A stretch of 64,000 nucleotides of DNA from contig DATIKU010000053.1 of assembly GCA_035477215.1 (NCBI GenBank), positions 124,001 to 188,000 on the forward strand, written 5' to 3'. Shown piece by piece: positions 1 through 14,108 of the stretch. Below the pieces are notes generated by a model. That model had not been told where the DNA came from, did no database searches, and worked only from the letters and a program-made list of their open reading frames with translations. Each line of letters starts with the position of its first letter. Position 1 is the first letter of the stretch. The DNA comes from Spirochaetota bacterium (GTDB lineage Bacteria > Spirochaetota > UBA4802 > UBA5368). Position numbers and translations under genes: made by a program.

Positions 1-207
1 CGGCCTCGTTTCCTCTATTCTCACAAGGTCGCCGATGGAACACTCATTTTTCGCATCGTGGCCCTTGATCCTTTTCGTCATCCTGACCGATTTCTTGTAA
101 AGTGAGTGCATCATGAGCCTTTTTATCTCAACAACGATGGTCTTGTCCATCTTGTTGCTCACCACTTTACCGACGATCTGCTTCTTGTTTTTTTTCGCGG
201 TCTCCAT
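1..207 (-). CDS. rpsQ: 30S ribosomal protein S17, 3' end beyond window
   Basis: The first 69 codons translate to a lysine-rich protein beginning METAKKNKKQIVGKVVS, followed by the S17 signature region KTIVVEIKR and a basic stretch. S17 binds 16S rRNA early in small-subunit assembly. The gene runs off the left edge, so only the N-terminal part is present. It follows rpmC by 26 bases in the order expected for the S10/spc operon. The start ATG is the complement of 205-207. Confidence 0.93.
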   Translation of the reverse strand, partial: METAKKNKKQIVGKVVSNKMDKTIVVEIKRLMMHSLYKKSVRMTKRIKGHDAKNECSIGDLVRIEETRP

Positions 208-233
208 GAAACACTAACGCTCCTGATGAATTG

Positions 234-443
234 TTATTTCCCTTTCGGCGTCCGTAAGCCGAGCACGTATTCCCTCTTGAGCGTCAAAATCCGCGCGATA
301 TGTTTCCTGAGCGTGCTCACCCTCTTGGGATTATCGACCTTGCTGGTAACACTTTTAAAGCGCTGCTTGCGTATTTCTTCCTTCGCCTCGCGCATGCTTT
401 TGTCGAGCTCTCCCATGTTGAGTTCCTCGATTTTTCCCTTCAT
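234..443 (-). CDS. rpmC: 50S ribosomal protein L29
   Basis: This 69-residue protein is all helical and basic, with the usual L29 features: an acidic first helix ([13 protein letters not shown]) and the C-terminal [17 protein letters not shown] block. L29 sits near the polypeptide exit tunnel and helps dock trigger factor and SRP. It lies between rplP and rpsQ, 19 bases after rplP, as in most bacteria. Its length is typical. Confidence 0.95.
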   Translation of the reverse strand: MKGKIEELNMGELDKSMREAKEEIRKQRFKSVTSKVDNPKRVSTLRKHIARILTLKREYVLGLRTPKGK

Positions 444-462
444 GTTTCTATCCCTGTGCCTG

Positions 463-873
463 TTACTTTTCGATCCCTATTATCTTCGTTTTTACCGAAA
501 GCTTGAAAGCCGCCAGCCTTAATGCGTCTTTCGCCAGATCTTCGTTTACCCCGGCAATCTCGAACAGGATTCTTCCAGGTTTGATGATCGCCACCCAACC
601 CTCGGGATTGCCCTTCCCCTTGCCCATACGGGTCTCGGCGGGTTTTTTGGTGACCGGATAATCCGGGAAAATCCTGATCCAGAGTTTTCCGCCGCGTTTA
701 ACTTTTCTCGAAATGGCCACACGGGCGGCCTCTATCTGCTTGCTCGAAATCTTGCCGCACTCCATGGATTTCAGTGCGAACTCCCCGAAGGAGATCGTCG
801 ATCCGCGAAAGGCCTTGCCCTTCATCCTGCCGCGCTGCAACTTCCTGAATTTAGTCCTTTTGGGCATTAACAT
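463..873 (-). CDS. rplP: 50S ribosomal protein L16
   Basis: The 136-residue product begins [15 protein letters not shown], the standard L16 start, and contains the conserved [15 protein letters not shown] loop (about residues 82-96) that reaches toward the peptidyl-transferase centre and A-site tRNA. L16 is needed for late assembly of the large subunit. It lies 14 bases downstream of rpsC. I keep the first ATG because the homologous proteins also begin two residues before PKRTKFRK. Confidence 0.97.
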   Translation of the reverse strand: MLMPKRTKFRKLQRGRMKGKAFRGSTISFGEFALKSMECGKISSKQIEAARVAISRKVKRGGKLWIRIFPDYPVTKKPAETRMGKGKGNPEGWVAIIKPGRILFEIAGVNEDLAKDALRLAAFKLSVKTKIIGIEK

Positions 874-887
874 GGCAACATCCTCGC

Positions 888-1568
888 TTACTTCGTCTTC
901 CTTTTAACGGTATACTTGTCCTCGTCCGATTCCTCTTTCTTGGAAAGTATATCGCCGTTATATATCCATACCTTTATTCCGATCAGCCCGAAGGTCGTAA
1001 GGGCCTCCGCCGTTCCGTAGTCGATATCCGCGCGAAGCGTATGAAGCGGTATCCTTCCTTCTTTGTAAGACTCCGCTCTCGAAATCTCCGCCCCGTTCAA
1101 TCGTCCCGAAATTGCGACCTTGATGCCGAGGGCGCCGCCGCGGATCGCGCCGGCGATCGCCTGCTTGACCGCGCGTCTGTATGGAAATCGTCCTACTACC
1201 TGCGACGCCACCTGCTCGGCTACAATCTTCGCGTTCTTTTCGGGCTTTTTGACTTCGTTGATATTGATATAGATGTTTCTCGAGGATATCTTCTGGAGCT
1301 CACCCTTCAGTATCTCAATGTCCGAACCTTTCTTTCCTATGAGAAGTCCCGGTCTGGAAGCGTGTATATTTATATTCACCCTGTCCGGGTAGCGTTCTAT
1401 CGCCACCTTGTATATCCCGGCGTTTTTATGCTTCGCCTGAACATGGCGCTGGATGGCGAGGTCTTCGTGCAAATTCTTCGCATACAGCTTCTTTTCCTCG
1501 TACCATACAGAATCCCACGTGCGGTTGACGCCGACTCTAAAACCCGTCGGATTAACTTTCTGACCCAT
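888..1568 (-). CDS. rpsC: 30S ribosomal protein S3
   Basis: The 226-residue protein begins [20 protein letters not shown] and has the KH RNA-binding motif around [18 protein letters not shown] (about residues 68-85). The C-terminal domain contains [21 protein letters not shown]3 forms part of the mRNA entry tunnel and helicase site of the 30S subunit. The C-terminus ends in a charged tail. It sits between rplV and rplP in the canonical order. Confidence 0.97.
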   Translation of the reverse strand: MGQKVNPTGFRVGVNRTWDSVWYEEKKLYAKNLHEDLAIQRHVQAKHKNAGIYKVAIERYPDRVNINIHASRPGLLIGKKGSDIEILKGELQKISSRNIYININEVKKPEKNAKIVAEQVASQVVGRFPYRRAVKQAIAGAIRGGALGIKVAISGRLNGAEISRAESYKEGRIPLHTLRADIDYGTAEALTTFGLIGIKVWIYNGDILSKKEESDEDKYTVKRKTK

Positions 1569-1586
1569 AGCGTCCTTCCGTACCTC

Positions 1587-1928
1587 TTAGTTTTCGTTCG
1601 ATAAAATGACAACGATGCTGCTTGTCCGCTTCCTGAGCCTGGAAGCCCGTCCGCGGGCGCGGGCGCGGAAACGCTTCATCGTGGGCCCTTCGTCCACGGT
1701 TATTTTCTTTATGAAGAGATCCTTCTCGAGAAGATCCGGTTTCTTGTACTTCGCATTGGCACCCGCGGAATACAGGGCCTTTAAGATAAGCTTTGACGCC
1801 TTGCGGGGAACCGCCTTGAGCACGTCGACAGCCTCAGGAAACGAGTAACCCCTGATCTCATCGGCAACGAGGCGTGCCTTCTGGGACGAAATCCTCTGAT
1901 ATTTTGATATTGCCTTGGCTTCCATCAT
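1587..1928 (-). CDS. rplV: 50S ribosomal protein L22
   Basis: The protein has 113 residues, with the L22 hallmarks SSQKARLVADEIRGYSFPEA near the N-terminus and the extended loop plus PTMKRFRARARGRASRLRKR near residues 83-102. This loop lines the exit tunnel, where macrolide-resistance changes occur in other bacteria. It is followed 18 bases later by rpsC and preceded closely by rpsS. Confidence 0.96.
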   Translation of the reverse strand: MMEAKAISKYQRISSQKARLVADEIRGYSFPEAVDVLKAVPRKASKLILKALYSAGANAKYKKPDLLEKDLFIKKITVDEGPTMKRFRARARGRASRLRKRTSSIVVILSNEN

Positions 1929-1938
1929 AATTCCTCGC

Positions 1939-2226
1939 CTATTTCTTCTTCTTCGCTACCTTGTCGTCCCTGCTCGTATGTCCCCGGTAGGTACGGGTCG
2001 GCGCGAATTCGCCAAGCTTGTGCCCCACCATCTGCTCGGTGACATATACCGGGATAAAATTTTTCCCGTTGTGTACCATCAGCGTATGCCCGATCATTTC
2101 AGGAAAAATCGTCGAACGCCGGGACCAGGTTTTCAGGGCCTTCTTCGTATTGGTTGAATTCATCTCTTCTACCTTCTTGAAGAGTTTGATGTCAATATAC
2201 GGGCCTTTCTTGATAGAACGAGCCAT
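1939..2226 (-). CDS. rpsS: 30S ribosomal protein S19
   Basis: This is a 95-residue basic protein beginning [19 protein letters not shown], with the strongly conserved [16 protein letters not shown] motif near residues 69-84. S19 pairs with S13 at the head of the small subunit and contacts the A-site finger. The stop falls 10 bases before rplV and the start only 3 bases after rplB, consistent with one polycistronic message. Confidence 0.97.
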   Translation of the reverse strand: MARSIKKGPYIDIKLFKKVEEMNSTNTKKALKTWSRRSTIFPEMIGHTLMVHNGKNFIPVYVTEQMVGHKLGEFAPTRTYRGHTSRDDKVAKKKK

Positions 2227-2229
2227 GGC

Positions 2230-3054
2230 TTACTTCCTTCTCTTTATGATCATGGAATTGCTGTACTTTTTCTTCTTTCTCGTCTTATACCCCTTCGTCG
2301 GCATGCCGGTGGGCGACACCGGATGACGTCCGCCCGAAGACTTGCCCTCGCCGCCACCAAGCGGGTGGTCAATCGGATTCATTGCAACGCCGCGTACTTT
2401 CGGCCTCTTGTTCAGCCAGCGCGACCTTCCCGCCTTTCCGATCGTTACGTTTACATGGTCCTTATTGCCGACCTCACCTATAGTTGCATAGCACTCTTTA
2501 TTGATCTTCCGGATTTCGCCGGAGGGGAGCTTCACCATGCAATAATCGCCTTCACGCGCGGCTATCTGCGCACTCGTTCCGGCCGATCTGACTATCTGGC
2601 CGCCCTTGCCTCGGTGAAGTTCAATATTGTAAATATTCGTGCCGACCGGAATGTTCTTGAGCGGGAGGCAGTTGCCCACCTTGAACTCGGCGTTCTCGCC
2701 CGAGACAATCGCATCTCCAACCTTGAGCGACATCGGCGCAATTATATACCGTTTTTCCCCGTCAGCGTATGCGATAAGCGCGATGTTCGCCGATCTGTTG
2801 GGATCGTACTCTATTGTTGCCACGCGTCCTTCGATATCGTATTTATTCCGTTTGAAATCGATAATTCGGTATTTTTGCTTGTGTCCGCCGCCGCGTCTGC
2901 GTACGGATATCTTTCCGTTGTGGCCCCTGCCCGCAAACTCTTTCTTCCCGACGCAGAGCGGTTTGTACGGACTGTCGGAGGTGATCTCCTCCTTGGTCAG
3001 AACCGTCTGAAAACGCCTTGTATTCGTAACCGGCTTAAATTTTTTAATTCCCAT
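2230..3054 (-). CDS. rplB: 50S ribosomal protein L2
   Basis: The 274-residue protein starts [19 protein letters not shown] and contains [19 protein letters not shown]. Near the C-terminus (about residues 222-245) is [20 protein letters not shown], which includes the conserved histidine implicated in peptidyl-transferase activity. L2 is one of the largest core 50S proteins. Length and motif order are typical, and it lies between rplW and rpsS. Confidence 0.98.
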   Translation of the reverse strand: MGIKKFKPVTNTRRFQTVLTKEEITSDSPYKPLCVGKKEFAGRGHNGKISVRRRGGGHKQKYRIIDFKRNKYDIEGRVATIEYDPNRSANIALIAYADGEKRYIIAPMSLKVGDAIVSGENAEFKVGNCLPLKNIPVGTNIYNIELHRGKGGQIVRSAGTSAQIAAREGDYCMVKLPSGEIRKINKECYATIGEVGNKDHVNVTIGKAGRSRWLNKRPKVRGVAMNPIDHPLGGGEGKSSGGRHPVSPTGMPTKGYKTRKKKKYSNSMIIKRRK

Positions 3055-3091
3055 GTCAGTTTTCCTGTTCTTTCGTTTGCGGCACCCGGCG

Positions 3092-3376
3092 TCACTGGTT
3101 TTCGAAGAGGTCTATCTTCTCGCCTTCTTTAAGCGTCACTATCGCCTTTTTCCACGCGGTCGTTATGCCGTACTGGTGGCGAACCCTCTTCTGTTTTCCC
3201 CGCACAATCATCACGTTTACCCTCTCGGCGGTAACGTTGAATATTTCCTTAACCGCCTTTTTGATCATGTGCTTGTTGGCCTTTAGTGACACCCGAAAAA
3301 CGTACTTTGCGCTCTCGGAAAGCTCGGTACTCTTTTCTGAAAGAACCGGCCGTATAATTACGTCGTTATAATCCAT
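3092..3376 (-). CDS. rplW: 50S ribosomal protein L23
   Basis: The 94-residue protein begins [21 protein letters not shown], the standard L23 opening ([10 protein letters not shown]). Its central [15 protein letters not shown] helix and VRGKQKR loop sit at the tunnel exit and recruit trigger factor and SRP. The stop is 37 bases before rplB, and rplD ends 2 bases before its start. Confidence 0.95.
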   Translation of the reverse strand: MDYNDVIIRPVLSEKSTELSESAKYVFRVSLKANKHMIKKAVKEIFNVTAERVNVMIVRGKQKRVRHQYGITTAWKKAIVTLKEGEKIDLFENQ

Positions 3377-3378
3377 TG

Positions 3379-4005
3379 CTATTCACCTTTTGTGTACTTC
3401 TCGTTCAGGTACTTCACGGCGCCCTCGGTAAGAATGAGCGTTTTCGAATAAAAGATGTCCCTTCCGGAGATCCTCTGAACATTATTATAAACAAACCATG
3501 GGATGTTGCGCAAGGCTCGCTTCAGCATCGCGTCTTCGCTGTCGGTGATCAGTACACCCTTCTGGACGTTCAGCGCCTTGCCAATCACCGCGATCTCTCT
3601 GGTCTTGCCGCTCTCGACCTTTAAATCCTCGACAACCTTTATGGAGCCCTCTTTTGCCTTGAGCGAGAGCAGCGCACGGTAAGCGGCGCCCCTCATGCCC
3701 TTCGGGAGTTCTATCCTGTAATCACGCTGATGGGGACCGAAAATAGTGCCCCCCCCCTTCCACTGCGGCGCCCTGATGCTTCCCTGGCGCGCCCTTCCGG
3801 TGCCTTTCTGCTTGTACGGCTTGGCGCCTCCGCCTCTTACAAACGAACGCTCTTTCGTACAGTGCGTGCCCTGGCGAAGGTTCGCGTTCGCCGCCTTCAC
3901 AAGCTCGTATATAAGGACATCATTAATCTTTGCGTTGAAAACGCGGTCGTCCAGCTCAACCTGTCCGACCACCTTTCCGTCTTTTGATAATTTATCGAGG
4001 ATCAT
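3379..4005 (-). CDS. rplD: 50S ribosomal protein L4
   Basis: The 208-residue protein carries the L4 extended tunnel loop with RGGGAKPYKQKGTGRARQGS and WKGGGTIFGP (about residues 56-92), then a C-terminal Rossmann-like lobe. L4 lines the exit tunnel opposite L22. In enterobacteria it also represses its own operon; nothing here shows whether that happens. It lies between rplC and rplW. Confidence 0.97.
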   Translation of the reverse strand: MILDKLSKDGKVVGQVELDDRVFNAKINDVLIYELVKAANANLRQGTHCTKERSFVRGGGAKPYKQKGTGRARQGSIRAPQWKGGGTIFGPHQRDYRIELPKGMRGAAYRALLSLKAKEGSIKVVEDLKVESGKTREIAVIGKALNVQKGVLITDSEDAMLKRALRNIPWFVYNNVQRISGRDIFYSKTLILTEGAVKYLNEKYTKGE

Positions 4006-4016
4006 TACGCGCCTGC

Positions 4017-4634
4017 CTACTTCTCTTTGACTGTGATCAGGGAATCCTTGCGCCCCGGTACCGCCCCGGAGATGAGAACGATATTTTTTTCCTTTAGTAC
4101 CTTGACGATTTTCAGGTTCTTAACCGTTACCCTCTCTCCGCCGTCCCTGCCGGGCATCTTCTGCCCTTTCCAGACTTCTCCCGGAAAAGTATGCGCACCG
4201 ATGGAACCGGGAGCGCGATGGAAATCGGAACCATGCGTCTTACGGCCACCGCTGAACCCGTGCCGCTTCATGACGCCGGCAAAGCCCTTCCCTTTCGTTA
4301 TTCCAGTAACATTTACCACCTGGTTCTCGGCGAAGATCTCGCAGGTCAGGACGCTTCCCACGTCAAGGGAATCGTCGAAAACCTCGACCTCACCCATAAC
4401 GCTCACGGGGATGATGTTTCTCTTTTTGAAATCTCCTAAAATCGGCCTGGTCACCTTGCGCTCCTTAATCTCTTTGAACCCAAGCTTGAGCGCGGAATAA
4501 CCGTCCTTTTCAGGTGTCTTCTTTTGCACGACTACGCAGGGGCCCAGCTCACAGACCGTAACCGGTACCATGGTACCGTCCTCGGCTATATACTGACTCA
4601 TCCCGATCTTTCTTCCAATAAGCGCCTTTTTCAT
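4017..4634 (-). CDS. rplC: 50S ribosomal protein L3
   Basis: The 205-residue protein begins MKKALIGRKIGMSQYIAEDG and contains the diagnostic GFAGVMKRHGFSGGRKTHGS and RAPGSIGAHTFPGEVWKG loop (about residues 118-160) that approaches the peptidyl-transferase centre. L3 nucleates 50S assembly. It is the second gene of the S10 block, 84 bases after rpsJ. Confidence 0.97.
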   Translation of the reverse strand: MKKALIGRKIGMSQYIAEDGTMVPVTVCELGPCVVVQKKTPEKDGYSALKLGFKEIKERKVTRPILGDFKKRNIIPVSVMGEVEVFDDSLDVGSVLTCEIFAENQVVNVTGITKGKGFAGVMKRHGFSGGRKTHGSDFHRAPGSIGAHTFPGEVWKGQKMPGRDGGERVTVKNLKIVKVLKEKNIVLISGAVPGRKDSLITVKEK

Positions 4635-4718
4635 CGCACTAACCCATACTCTTAAGAGAATTGTTCCCTATCAGCTTCACAGAAACATACCCGATATGTG
4701 AAAATCGCAAGCCCGGGT

Positions 4719-5036
4719 TCAGGATTTTATATCAACAGAGACACCGGCGGGGAGTTCGAGCTTCATCAGCGCCTCAACCGTATCGGAGTTCGGGTCGATG
4801 ATGTCGATCAGGCGCTTGTGAGTGCGTATCTCAAATTGCTCACGCGACTTTTTATTGACGTGCGGCGACCGTAAAACGCAGAACTTCTCGATCTTGGTAG
4901 GTAGCGGAATCGGCCCCGCTACCCGCGCACCGCTCCTGTTCGTCGTCGCGACTATCTTTGCCGCTGACTGATCCAGCAGCTTGGCATCGAAAGACCGCAA
5001 CTTGACCCTAATTTTTTGCCCTGTAATCTTCGCCAC
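4719..5036 (-). CDS. rpsJ: 30S ribosomal protein S10
   Basis: S10 (105 residues) begins [20 protein letters not shown] and has the hallmark [21 protein letters not shown] (around residues 41-61) and [14 protein letters not shown]. It belongs to the 30S head and, as NusE, also takes part in antitermination with NusB. It is the first gene of the S10 block, 139 bases after tuf. That gap carries a perfect hairpin, annotated separately. Confidence 0.97.
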   Translation of the reverse strand: MAKITGQKIRVKLRSFDAKLLDQSAAKIVATTNRSGARVAGPIPLPTKIEKFCVLRSPHVNKKSREQFEIRTHKRLIDIIDPNSDTVEALMKLELPAGVSVDIKS

Positions 5037-5105
5037 TGTAGTATCCTGTCCTAACTTAGCTTGTTTTGTCAGATCGAAACGTAAAGGCGTGCATCATAAC
5101 AACTG

Positions 5106-5129
5106 CCGGCCGCAATAAGACGCGGCCGG
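5106..5129 (-). other. intercistronic hairpin between tuf and rpsJ
   Basis: An 8-bp perfect GC stem (ccggccgc at 5106-5113 pairing with gcggccgg at 5122-5129) encloses an 8-base loop. No T-run follows on either strand, so it is probably not a simple terminator. It could be an mRNA processing, stability or leader element for the S10 block. The stem is certain and its function is open. Confidence 0.4.
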
Positions 5130-5175
5130 ACAACTATTCAGGCACAGGCCTATTTATTCAAGTTATTTTTACAAT

Positions 5176-6390
5176 TTATTCAAGTATCTTGGTCACAACC
5201 CCTGCACCGACAGTCCGACCTCCCTCGCGGATGGCAAACCGGAGGGTCTCTTCCATCGCGATCGGCGTAAGGAGCTCCACCGTCATCGTGATGTTATCAC
5301 CAGGCATAACCATCTCCACGCCTTCAGGCAGGTATATCATACCGGTCACGTCCGTTGTCCGGAAATAGAACTGGGGACGATAATTGTTGAAGAAAGGAGT
5401 GTGGCGGCCGCCTTCCTCTTTCGAGAGAACATAAACTTCTCCAAGGAATTTCTTGTGGGGAGTGATCGAACCGGGCTTCGCGAGCACCTGGCCGCGTTCA
5501 ACATCCTCTTTCGCGGTGCCGCGAAGAAGGCATCCAACGTTATCTCCGGCCATCCCCTCGTCGAGGATCTTACGGAACATCTCAACTCCCGTGCAAACCG
5601 TCTTTTTCGTATCGACAAATCCGACGATCTCGACTTCCTCGCCGGTCTTCACTATGCCGCGCTCGATCCTTCCCGTTACGACCGTACCGCGGCCGGTAAT
5701 CGAAAAAACGTCTTCGATCGGCATAAGGAAGGGTTTGTCTTTCGCGCGCTCCGGTGTCGGAATATAGTTATCAAGCGCATCGGCGAGCTTTAGAATCGGC
5801 CCGCAGGCCTCGCAGTCCGCTTTTCCACAACCGCACTCCATGGCTTTAAGCGCCGAGCCGGGCACTATCGGAACCTCTTCGCCGGGATATTCGTACTTGC
5901 TCAAAAGCTCGCGGACTTCAAGCTCGACGAGTTCGATGAGTTCGGCGCGGTCGGCCGGATCGAGCTGGTCGACCTTGTTGAGAAAGACGATAATATAGGG
6001 AACGTTAACCTGACGTGCGAGAAGAACATGTTCCTTTGTCTGGGGCATGGGGCCGTCGGTGGCCGCAACCACCAGAATGGCCGCATCCATCTGGGCGGCG
6101 CCGGTGATCATGTTCTTGATATAGTCGGCGTGGCCCGGGCAGTCGACATGGGCATAGTGCCTGTTCTTGGTTTCATATTCCTGGTGCGAAGTGGCGATCG
6201 TTATTCCGCGCGCCTTTTCTTCGGGAGCGTTATCGATCTGGTCATAATTGACCGCCTTGTTCTTTCCACCAATCGCCGCGGTAAGACACTTGGTGATGGC
6301 GGATGTCAATGTGGTCTTGCCATGGTCGATATGCCCAATCGTCCCTACATTAACATGGGGTTTTGACCTGTCGAATTTTTCCTTTCCCAT
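5176..6390 (-). CDS. tuf: elongation factor Tu, with a Cys-rich insert
   Basis: The 404-residue GTPase delivers aminoacyl-tRNA to the ribosome. The P-loop GHIDHGKT is at residues 19-26, DCPGH at about 83-87 and NKVD at about 138-141, followed by domains 2 and 3 ([39 protein letters not shown]). The N-terminal 110 residues look very much like Leptospira EF-Tu. Unusually, residues 186-196 form a CxCx4CxxC cluster where Leptospira and E. coli EF-Tu, as I recall them, lack cysteines. It lies downstream of its own promoter and between fusA and rpsJ. Confidence 0.98.
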   Translation of the reverse strand: MGKEKFDRSKPHVNVGTIGHIDHGKTTLTSAITKCLTAAIGGKNKAVNYDQIDNAPEEKARGITIATSHQEYETKNRHYAHVDCPGHADYIKNMITGAAQMDAAILVVAATDGPMPQTKEHVLLARQVNVPYIIVFLNKVDQLDPADRAELIELVELEVRELLSKYEYPGEEVPIVPGSALKAMECGCGKADCEACGPILKLADALDNYIPTPERAKDKPFLMPIEDVFSITGRGTVVTGRIERGIVKTGEEVEIVGFVDTKKTVCTGVEMFRKILDEGMAGDNVGCLLRGTAKEDVERGQVLAKPGSITPHKKFLGEVYVLSKEEGGRHTPFFNNYRPQFYFRTTDVTGMIYLPEGVEMVMPGDNITMTVELLTPIAMEETLRFAIREGGRTVGAGVVTKILE

Positions 6391-6570
6391 TGTAATTCTC
6401 CTTAAAAATTATTCGTCGATAGATGATACCCGCGCTATACACGGCATTCAACCGGTCCTCCGCGCAATCCGAATACCGGTGGTATTGTGCTATTTACTAG
6501 TAAAAGAGGATAGGGGTCCAGAAAACGAACAGGACATCCTCGCCCGTGAATACGAAAACCGAGTGTATGA

Positions 6571-6599
6571 ATTTAAAAAATATGAGCCTATTCTGTCAA
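6571..6599 (-). promoter_or_regulatory. sigma70-type promoter for tuf and the S10 block
   Basis: On the minus strand there is a perfect TTGACA (complement of 6594-6599), a 17-base spacer, and TTAAAT (complement of 6571-6576; 4 of 6 matches to TATAAT). It lies in an AT-rich patch, 180 bases before the tuf start, and leaves a long leader. It would let tuf and the ribosomal genes be transcribed independently of fusA. Confidence 0.65.
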
Positions 6600-6626
6600 C
6601 AAATTAATTCTAATTAATATTATTTT

Positions 6627-6657
6627 AAGGCCGGCGCCGTCGCCCCCCCCCGGCCTT
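6627..6657 (-). terminator. hairpin after fusA, possible weak terminator
   Basis: The stem aaggccgg (6627-6634) pairs with ccggcctt (6650-6657), with a GC-rich loop that includes a run of nine C. It starts 12 bases past the fusA stop and is followed on the minus strand by AT-rich sequence but not by a clean T-run. Partial termination or attenuation between fusA and tuf is plausible, because a new promoter begins just downstream. Confidence 0.4.
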
Positions 6658-6668
6658 ATAAACCTGAC

Positions 6669-8756
6669 TTAATAGAGCCTTCCCACGAGCCGTGCCACGA
6701 TGGTATCGGTAATGGTCTTTGGCACCTGGTCATAGTGGCTGAACTGCAGCGTATGGGAGGCCCTTCCCTGGCTCAACGAGCGTACGCCCGTGGCATAACC
6801 GAAGACCTCGGAGAGCGGTACGTGGGCACCTATAACCCTCAGCTGCCCCTGCATGTGAATTCCGTCGATCTTCCCCCGCCGGCCGTTGATATCGCTGATG
6901 ATGTCTCCCATGTATTCGTCGGGAACCACCACTTCGAGCTTCATTATCGGCTCAAGAAGGGTTGGTTCCGCCTTCCTCGAGCCGTCCTTCACCGCCATGG
7001 TCGCCGCGATCCTGTACGCCATATCGACCGAATCCGTCTCATCGAACGATCCGCCCACCAGCGTCGTCTTTACATCGACCATCCGGTAGCCGGCAAGAAC
7101 TCCCGCCTCCATGGCGTCGCGCACTCCGTTCTCTATAACCGCGATAAATGAGTCCGGGATAATGCCCGGCTTAAGCCTGCTTTCGAACTGTATCCCGGAG
7201 CCGGGTTTTGCGGGCTCCAGTACAAGCGCGACATGGCCGAACTGGTTTTTCCCGCCGATCTGCCGTTCGTAGCGGTTCTCCATCTCCACTTTCCGGGTGA
7301 TGGTTTCCTTGTAGGCCACCTGAGGCGTGCCGATATTGGCGCTTACATTGAATTCGCGCGTCAACCGGTCTATGATTATTTCGAGGTGGAGCTCACCCAT
7401 GCCGGAAATAAGGTTCTGGCCGGTGTCTTCATCAATTTTAGCCCTGAATGTCGGGTCCTCGTCCTCGAGCCGCCTGAGCGCCGCGTTCATTTTATCCTGA
7501 TCGGCCCTTGTTCGGGGTTCTATGGCGATGGATATAACCGGATCCGGGAACTGCATTTTTTCCAGTAGTATCGGCGACTTCTCGTCACAGAGAGTGTCGC
7601 CGGTGCGCGCCGCCTTCAGCCCCACGAGGGCGACGATGTCCCCCGTATACACTTCGGAAACCTCCTCCCTGTCGTTGGCATGCATTCGGAGGATTCTTCC
7701 AATACGTTCCTTTTTATTGTCCGATACATTCAGGAGCACATCCCCGGTCTTCATATGCCCCGAGTAAACACGCACATACGACAGCCTTCCAACGTAGGGG
7801 TCCGACATTATTTTAAAAACGAGCGCGGAGAACGGCCCCCTGTCGTTCGCCTCGTACATTAACACTTCGTCACGCTTATTGGGATTATGCCCCTCCACCG
7901 GTTTGACATCCTTTGGAGAAGGGAGGTATTCGACGATGGCGTCGAGAAGCGGCTGGACGCCGCGGTTTTTAAGCGCGCTCCCGCAAAACACCGGAAAGAA
8001 ATTCGACGCCAGCGTCACCTCCCGTATGGCCTTGCGGACAACGGGCTCGCCTATGTCGCCGCCCTCAAGAAAGGCCTCCATTATCTCATCGCTGTATTCG
8101 GCCAGGCCTTCAATCATCTGCTCGCGGTATGCCCCTGCCTTTTCCGCGAACTCGGACGGGATTTCCCGCTCCTCAAAGTGTTCACCGAGCTGGTCTGTCC
8201 ACACGATACTCTTCATCCGTACAAGGTCAACAACCCCGGCGAAACGGTCCTCGGAACCCATCGGCATCTGAAGGGGCAAGGGCCGGGCGTACAGCTTTTC
8301 CCGTATCATCGACAGGCAGCGATCATAGTCGGCTCCGATTCGGTCCATCTTGTTGACGAAGCAAATCCTCGGGATGTTATACCGGTCGGCCTGGCGCCAT
8401 ACCGTTTCCGACTGGGGCTCGACACCAGCGACACCGTCGAACACTGCGATCGCGGAGTCGAGCACTCTGAGTGACCGCTCTACCTCCATGGTGAAATCGA
8501 CGTGTCCCGGGGTATCTATAATATTGATACGGGTATTTTTCCACATGGTCGTTGTGGCGGCCGCTGTAATGGTGATACCCCGCTCCTTTTCCTGGATCAT
8601 CCAGTCCATCTCCGCCGTACCCTCGTGCACCTCCCCCAGTTTGTACGTTTTTCCGGTGTAATAGAGCATGCGCTCGGTAAGCGTGGTCTTACCTGCATCG
8701 ATGTGTGCCATGATGCCGATGTTTCTTGTTCGACTTAATGGAAGCTCCCTTCCCAT
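6669..8756 (-). CDS. fusA: elongation factor G
   Basis: The 695-residue translocase has the GTPase motifs AHIDAGKTT (about residues 17-25), DTPGHVDF (about 80-87) and NKMDRIGAD (about 134-142). Downstream are domains II-V, including [14 protein letters not shown] (domain III) and the C-terminal [24 protein letters not shown] drives ribosomal translocation and, with RRF, recycling. Length and architecture are typical. It lies between rpsG and tuf, as in the str operon. Confidence 0.97.
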   Translation of the reverse strand: MGRELPLSRTRNIGIMAHIDAGKTTLTERMLYYTGKTYKLGEVHEGTAEMDWMIQEKERGITITAAATTTMWKNTRINIIDTPGHVDFTMEVERSLRVLDSAIAVFDGVAGVEPQSETVWRQADRYNIPRICFVNKMDRIGADYDRCLSMIREKLYARPLPLQMPMGSEDRFAGVVDLVRMKSIVWTDQLGEHFEEREIPSEFAEKAGAYREQMIEGLAEYSDEIMEAFLEGGDIGEPVVRKAIREVTLASNFFPVFCGSALKNRGVQPLLDAIVEYLPSPKDVKPVEGHNPNKRDEVLMYEANDRGPFSALVFKIMSDPYVGRLSYVRVYSGHMKTGDVLLNVSDNKKERIGRILRMHANDREEVSEVYTGDIVALVGLKAARTGDTLCDEKSPILLEKMQFPDPVISIAIEPRTRADQDKMNAALRRLEDEDPTFRAKIDEDTGQNLISGMGELHLEIIIDRLTREFNVSANIGTPQVAYKETITRKVEMENRYERQIGGKNQFGHVALVLEPAKPGSGIQFESRLKPGIIPDSFIAVIENGVRDAMEAGVLAGYRMVDVKTTLVGGSFDETDSVDMAYRIAATMAVKDGSRKAEPTLLEPIMKLEVVVPDEYMGDIISDINGRRGKIDGIHMQGQLRVIGAHVPLSEVFGYATGVRSLSQGRASHTLQFSHYDQVPKTITDTIVARLVGRLY

Positions 8757-8838
8757 GTGCCGCCTTCACTCGGTATCGCTATAAATAAATACCAGGGGTT
8801 CTCCCTGGTATTTATTCCGCACTAATATGCTTTTCAAA

Positions 8839-9309
8839 TCAGAACTTGTAATGCGAGAAGGCCTTGTTGGCCTCGGCCATCTTATGCGTATCTTCTTTTT
8901 TCTTGATGGTCGTGCCCGTATTGTTATAGGCGTCCATCAGCTCGCCCGCAAGCTTCTGAAACATTGTCTTTTCGGAGCGCGAACGCGAATAATTGATTAT
9001 CCAGCGTATGCCCAGCGCCTGCCGACGTTCGGGACGTATCTCAATCGGAACCTGATAGGTGGCGCCGCCGACCCTCCGCGACTTGACCTCGACGACGGGC
9101 TTTACGTTTTCAAGCGCCTGCATGAACACCTCGACGGGATCCTTCTTGGCCCTCTGTTCGAGTATATCCATCGCCTTGTAGAATATCGTCTCCGAAACTC
9201 CCTTTTTCCCCTCGAACATCATGCAGTTGATGAACTTGGTGATAAGGACGCTGCCGAACTTGGGATCGGGCAGCACCTCGCGCTTTATGGGTCTTCTTCT
9301 CCGTGGCAT
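8839..9309 (-). CDS. rpsG: 30S ribosomal protein S7
   Basis: The 156-residue protein begins [20 protein letters not shown], and contains [32 protein letters not shown] (about residues 80-99) and [21 protein letters not shown]7 nucleates assembly of the 30S head at the mRNA exit. It is the second str-operon gene, 42 bases after rpsL and 82 bases before fusA. Confidence 0.97.
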   Translation of the reverse strand: MPRRRRPIKREVLPDPKFGSVLITKFINCMMFEGKKGVSETIFYKAMDILEQRAKKDPVEVFMQALENVKPVVEVKSRRVGGATYQVPIEIRPERRQALGIRWIINYSRSRSEKTMFQKLAGELMDAYNNTGTTIKKKEDTHKMAEANKAFSHYKF

Positions 9310-9351
9310 TGTTTCCTCTTTGCTCGCTCTTCTATGATTTCATCATGACCG

Positions 9352-9726
9352 TCAGGCCTTCGGCCGCTTTGAACCGTATTTCGACCGGCTCTTCCTTCGT
9401 GAGTCTACCCCGAGTGAATCCAGTGTCCCGCGGACGATATGGTATCGAACGCCTGGAAGGTCCTTGACCCTGCCGCCGCGCACCAGCACCGCCGAGTGTT
9501 CCTGCAGGTTGTGCCCGATACCGGGAATATATGCGGTCACCTCGATACCGTTGGTGAGACGCACCCGGGCAACCTTGCGAAGCGCCGAATTCGGCTTCTT
9601 GGGGGTGACGGTCATTACGCGGGTACAAACCCCCCGTTTCTGCGGACACGACTTCAGGGCGGGAGATTTGGACTTATTCTTTTTGCTCTCCCTTCCAATA
9701 CGAATAAGCTGATTGATAGTTGGCAT
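9352..9726 (-). CDS. rpsL: 30S ribosomal protein S12
   Basis: The 124-residue decoding-centre protein begins [16 protein letters not shown]. It contains the conserved [18 protein letters not shown] with Lys43 and Lys44, the positions where streptomycin resistance changes arise elsewhere; both are wild type. The second loop, [14 protein letters not shown], is also intact. It begins the str block, 137 bases downstream of rpoC, with its own possible leader and promoter. Confidence 0.98.
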   Translation of the reverse strand: MPTINQLIRIGRESKKNKSKSPALKSCPQKRGVCTRVMTVTPKKPNSALRKVARVRLTNGIEVTAYIPGIGHNLQEHSAVLVRGGRVKDLPGVRYHIVRGTLDSLGVDSRRKSRSKYGSKRPKA

Positions 9727-9770
9727 CGTTGCTCCTCTATAATGACCGTATATGATCTCCGCTTCCGGCG

Positions 9771-9789
9771 GCCGGGCGAGATGCCCGGC
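9771..9789 (-). other. leader hairpin before rpsL
   Basis: A perfect 7-bp stem (gccgggc/gcccggc) closes a 5-base loop between the putative promoter and the rpsL start. No T-run follows, so it is more likely a leader or processing element than a terminator. Confidence 0.4.
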
Positions 9790-9837
9790 GAAACGCAGAC
9801 AGAGAGAATCTCACTCGGCGAGAGCTTAACCCTTGAA

Positions 9838-9858
9838 ATTATAGCCCTCTTTTGTCAA
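9838..9858 (-). promoter_or_regulatory. candidate promoter hexamers before rpsL, abnormal spacing
   Basis: The minus strand has a perfect TTGACA (complement of 9853-9858) and a perfect TATAAT (complement of 9838-9843), but only 9 bases separate them instead of about 17. The TATAAT could work with an unrecognised activator or another sigma factor. As a plain sigma70 promoter the spacing would not be expected to work. It sits 5 bases after rpoC ends. Confidence 0.3.
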
Positions 9859-9863
9859 GAATT

Positions 9864-14060
<4,197 letters not shown>

Positions 14061-14108
14061 GGTTCATCCTTTTACTTTAAAGGTGTTCGCAGTAAAAGCG
14101 CGTGTCGG

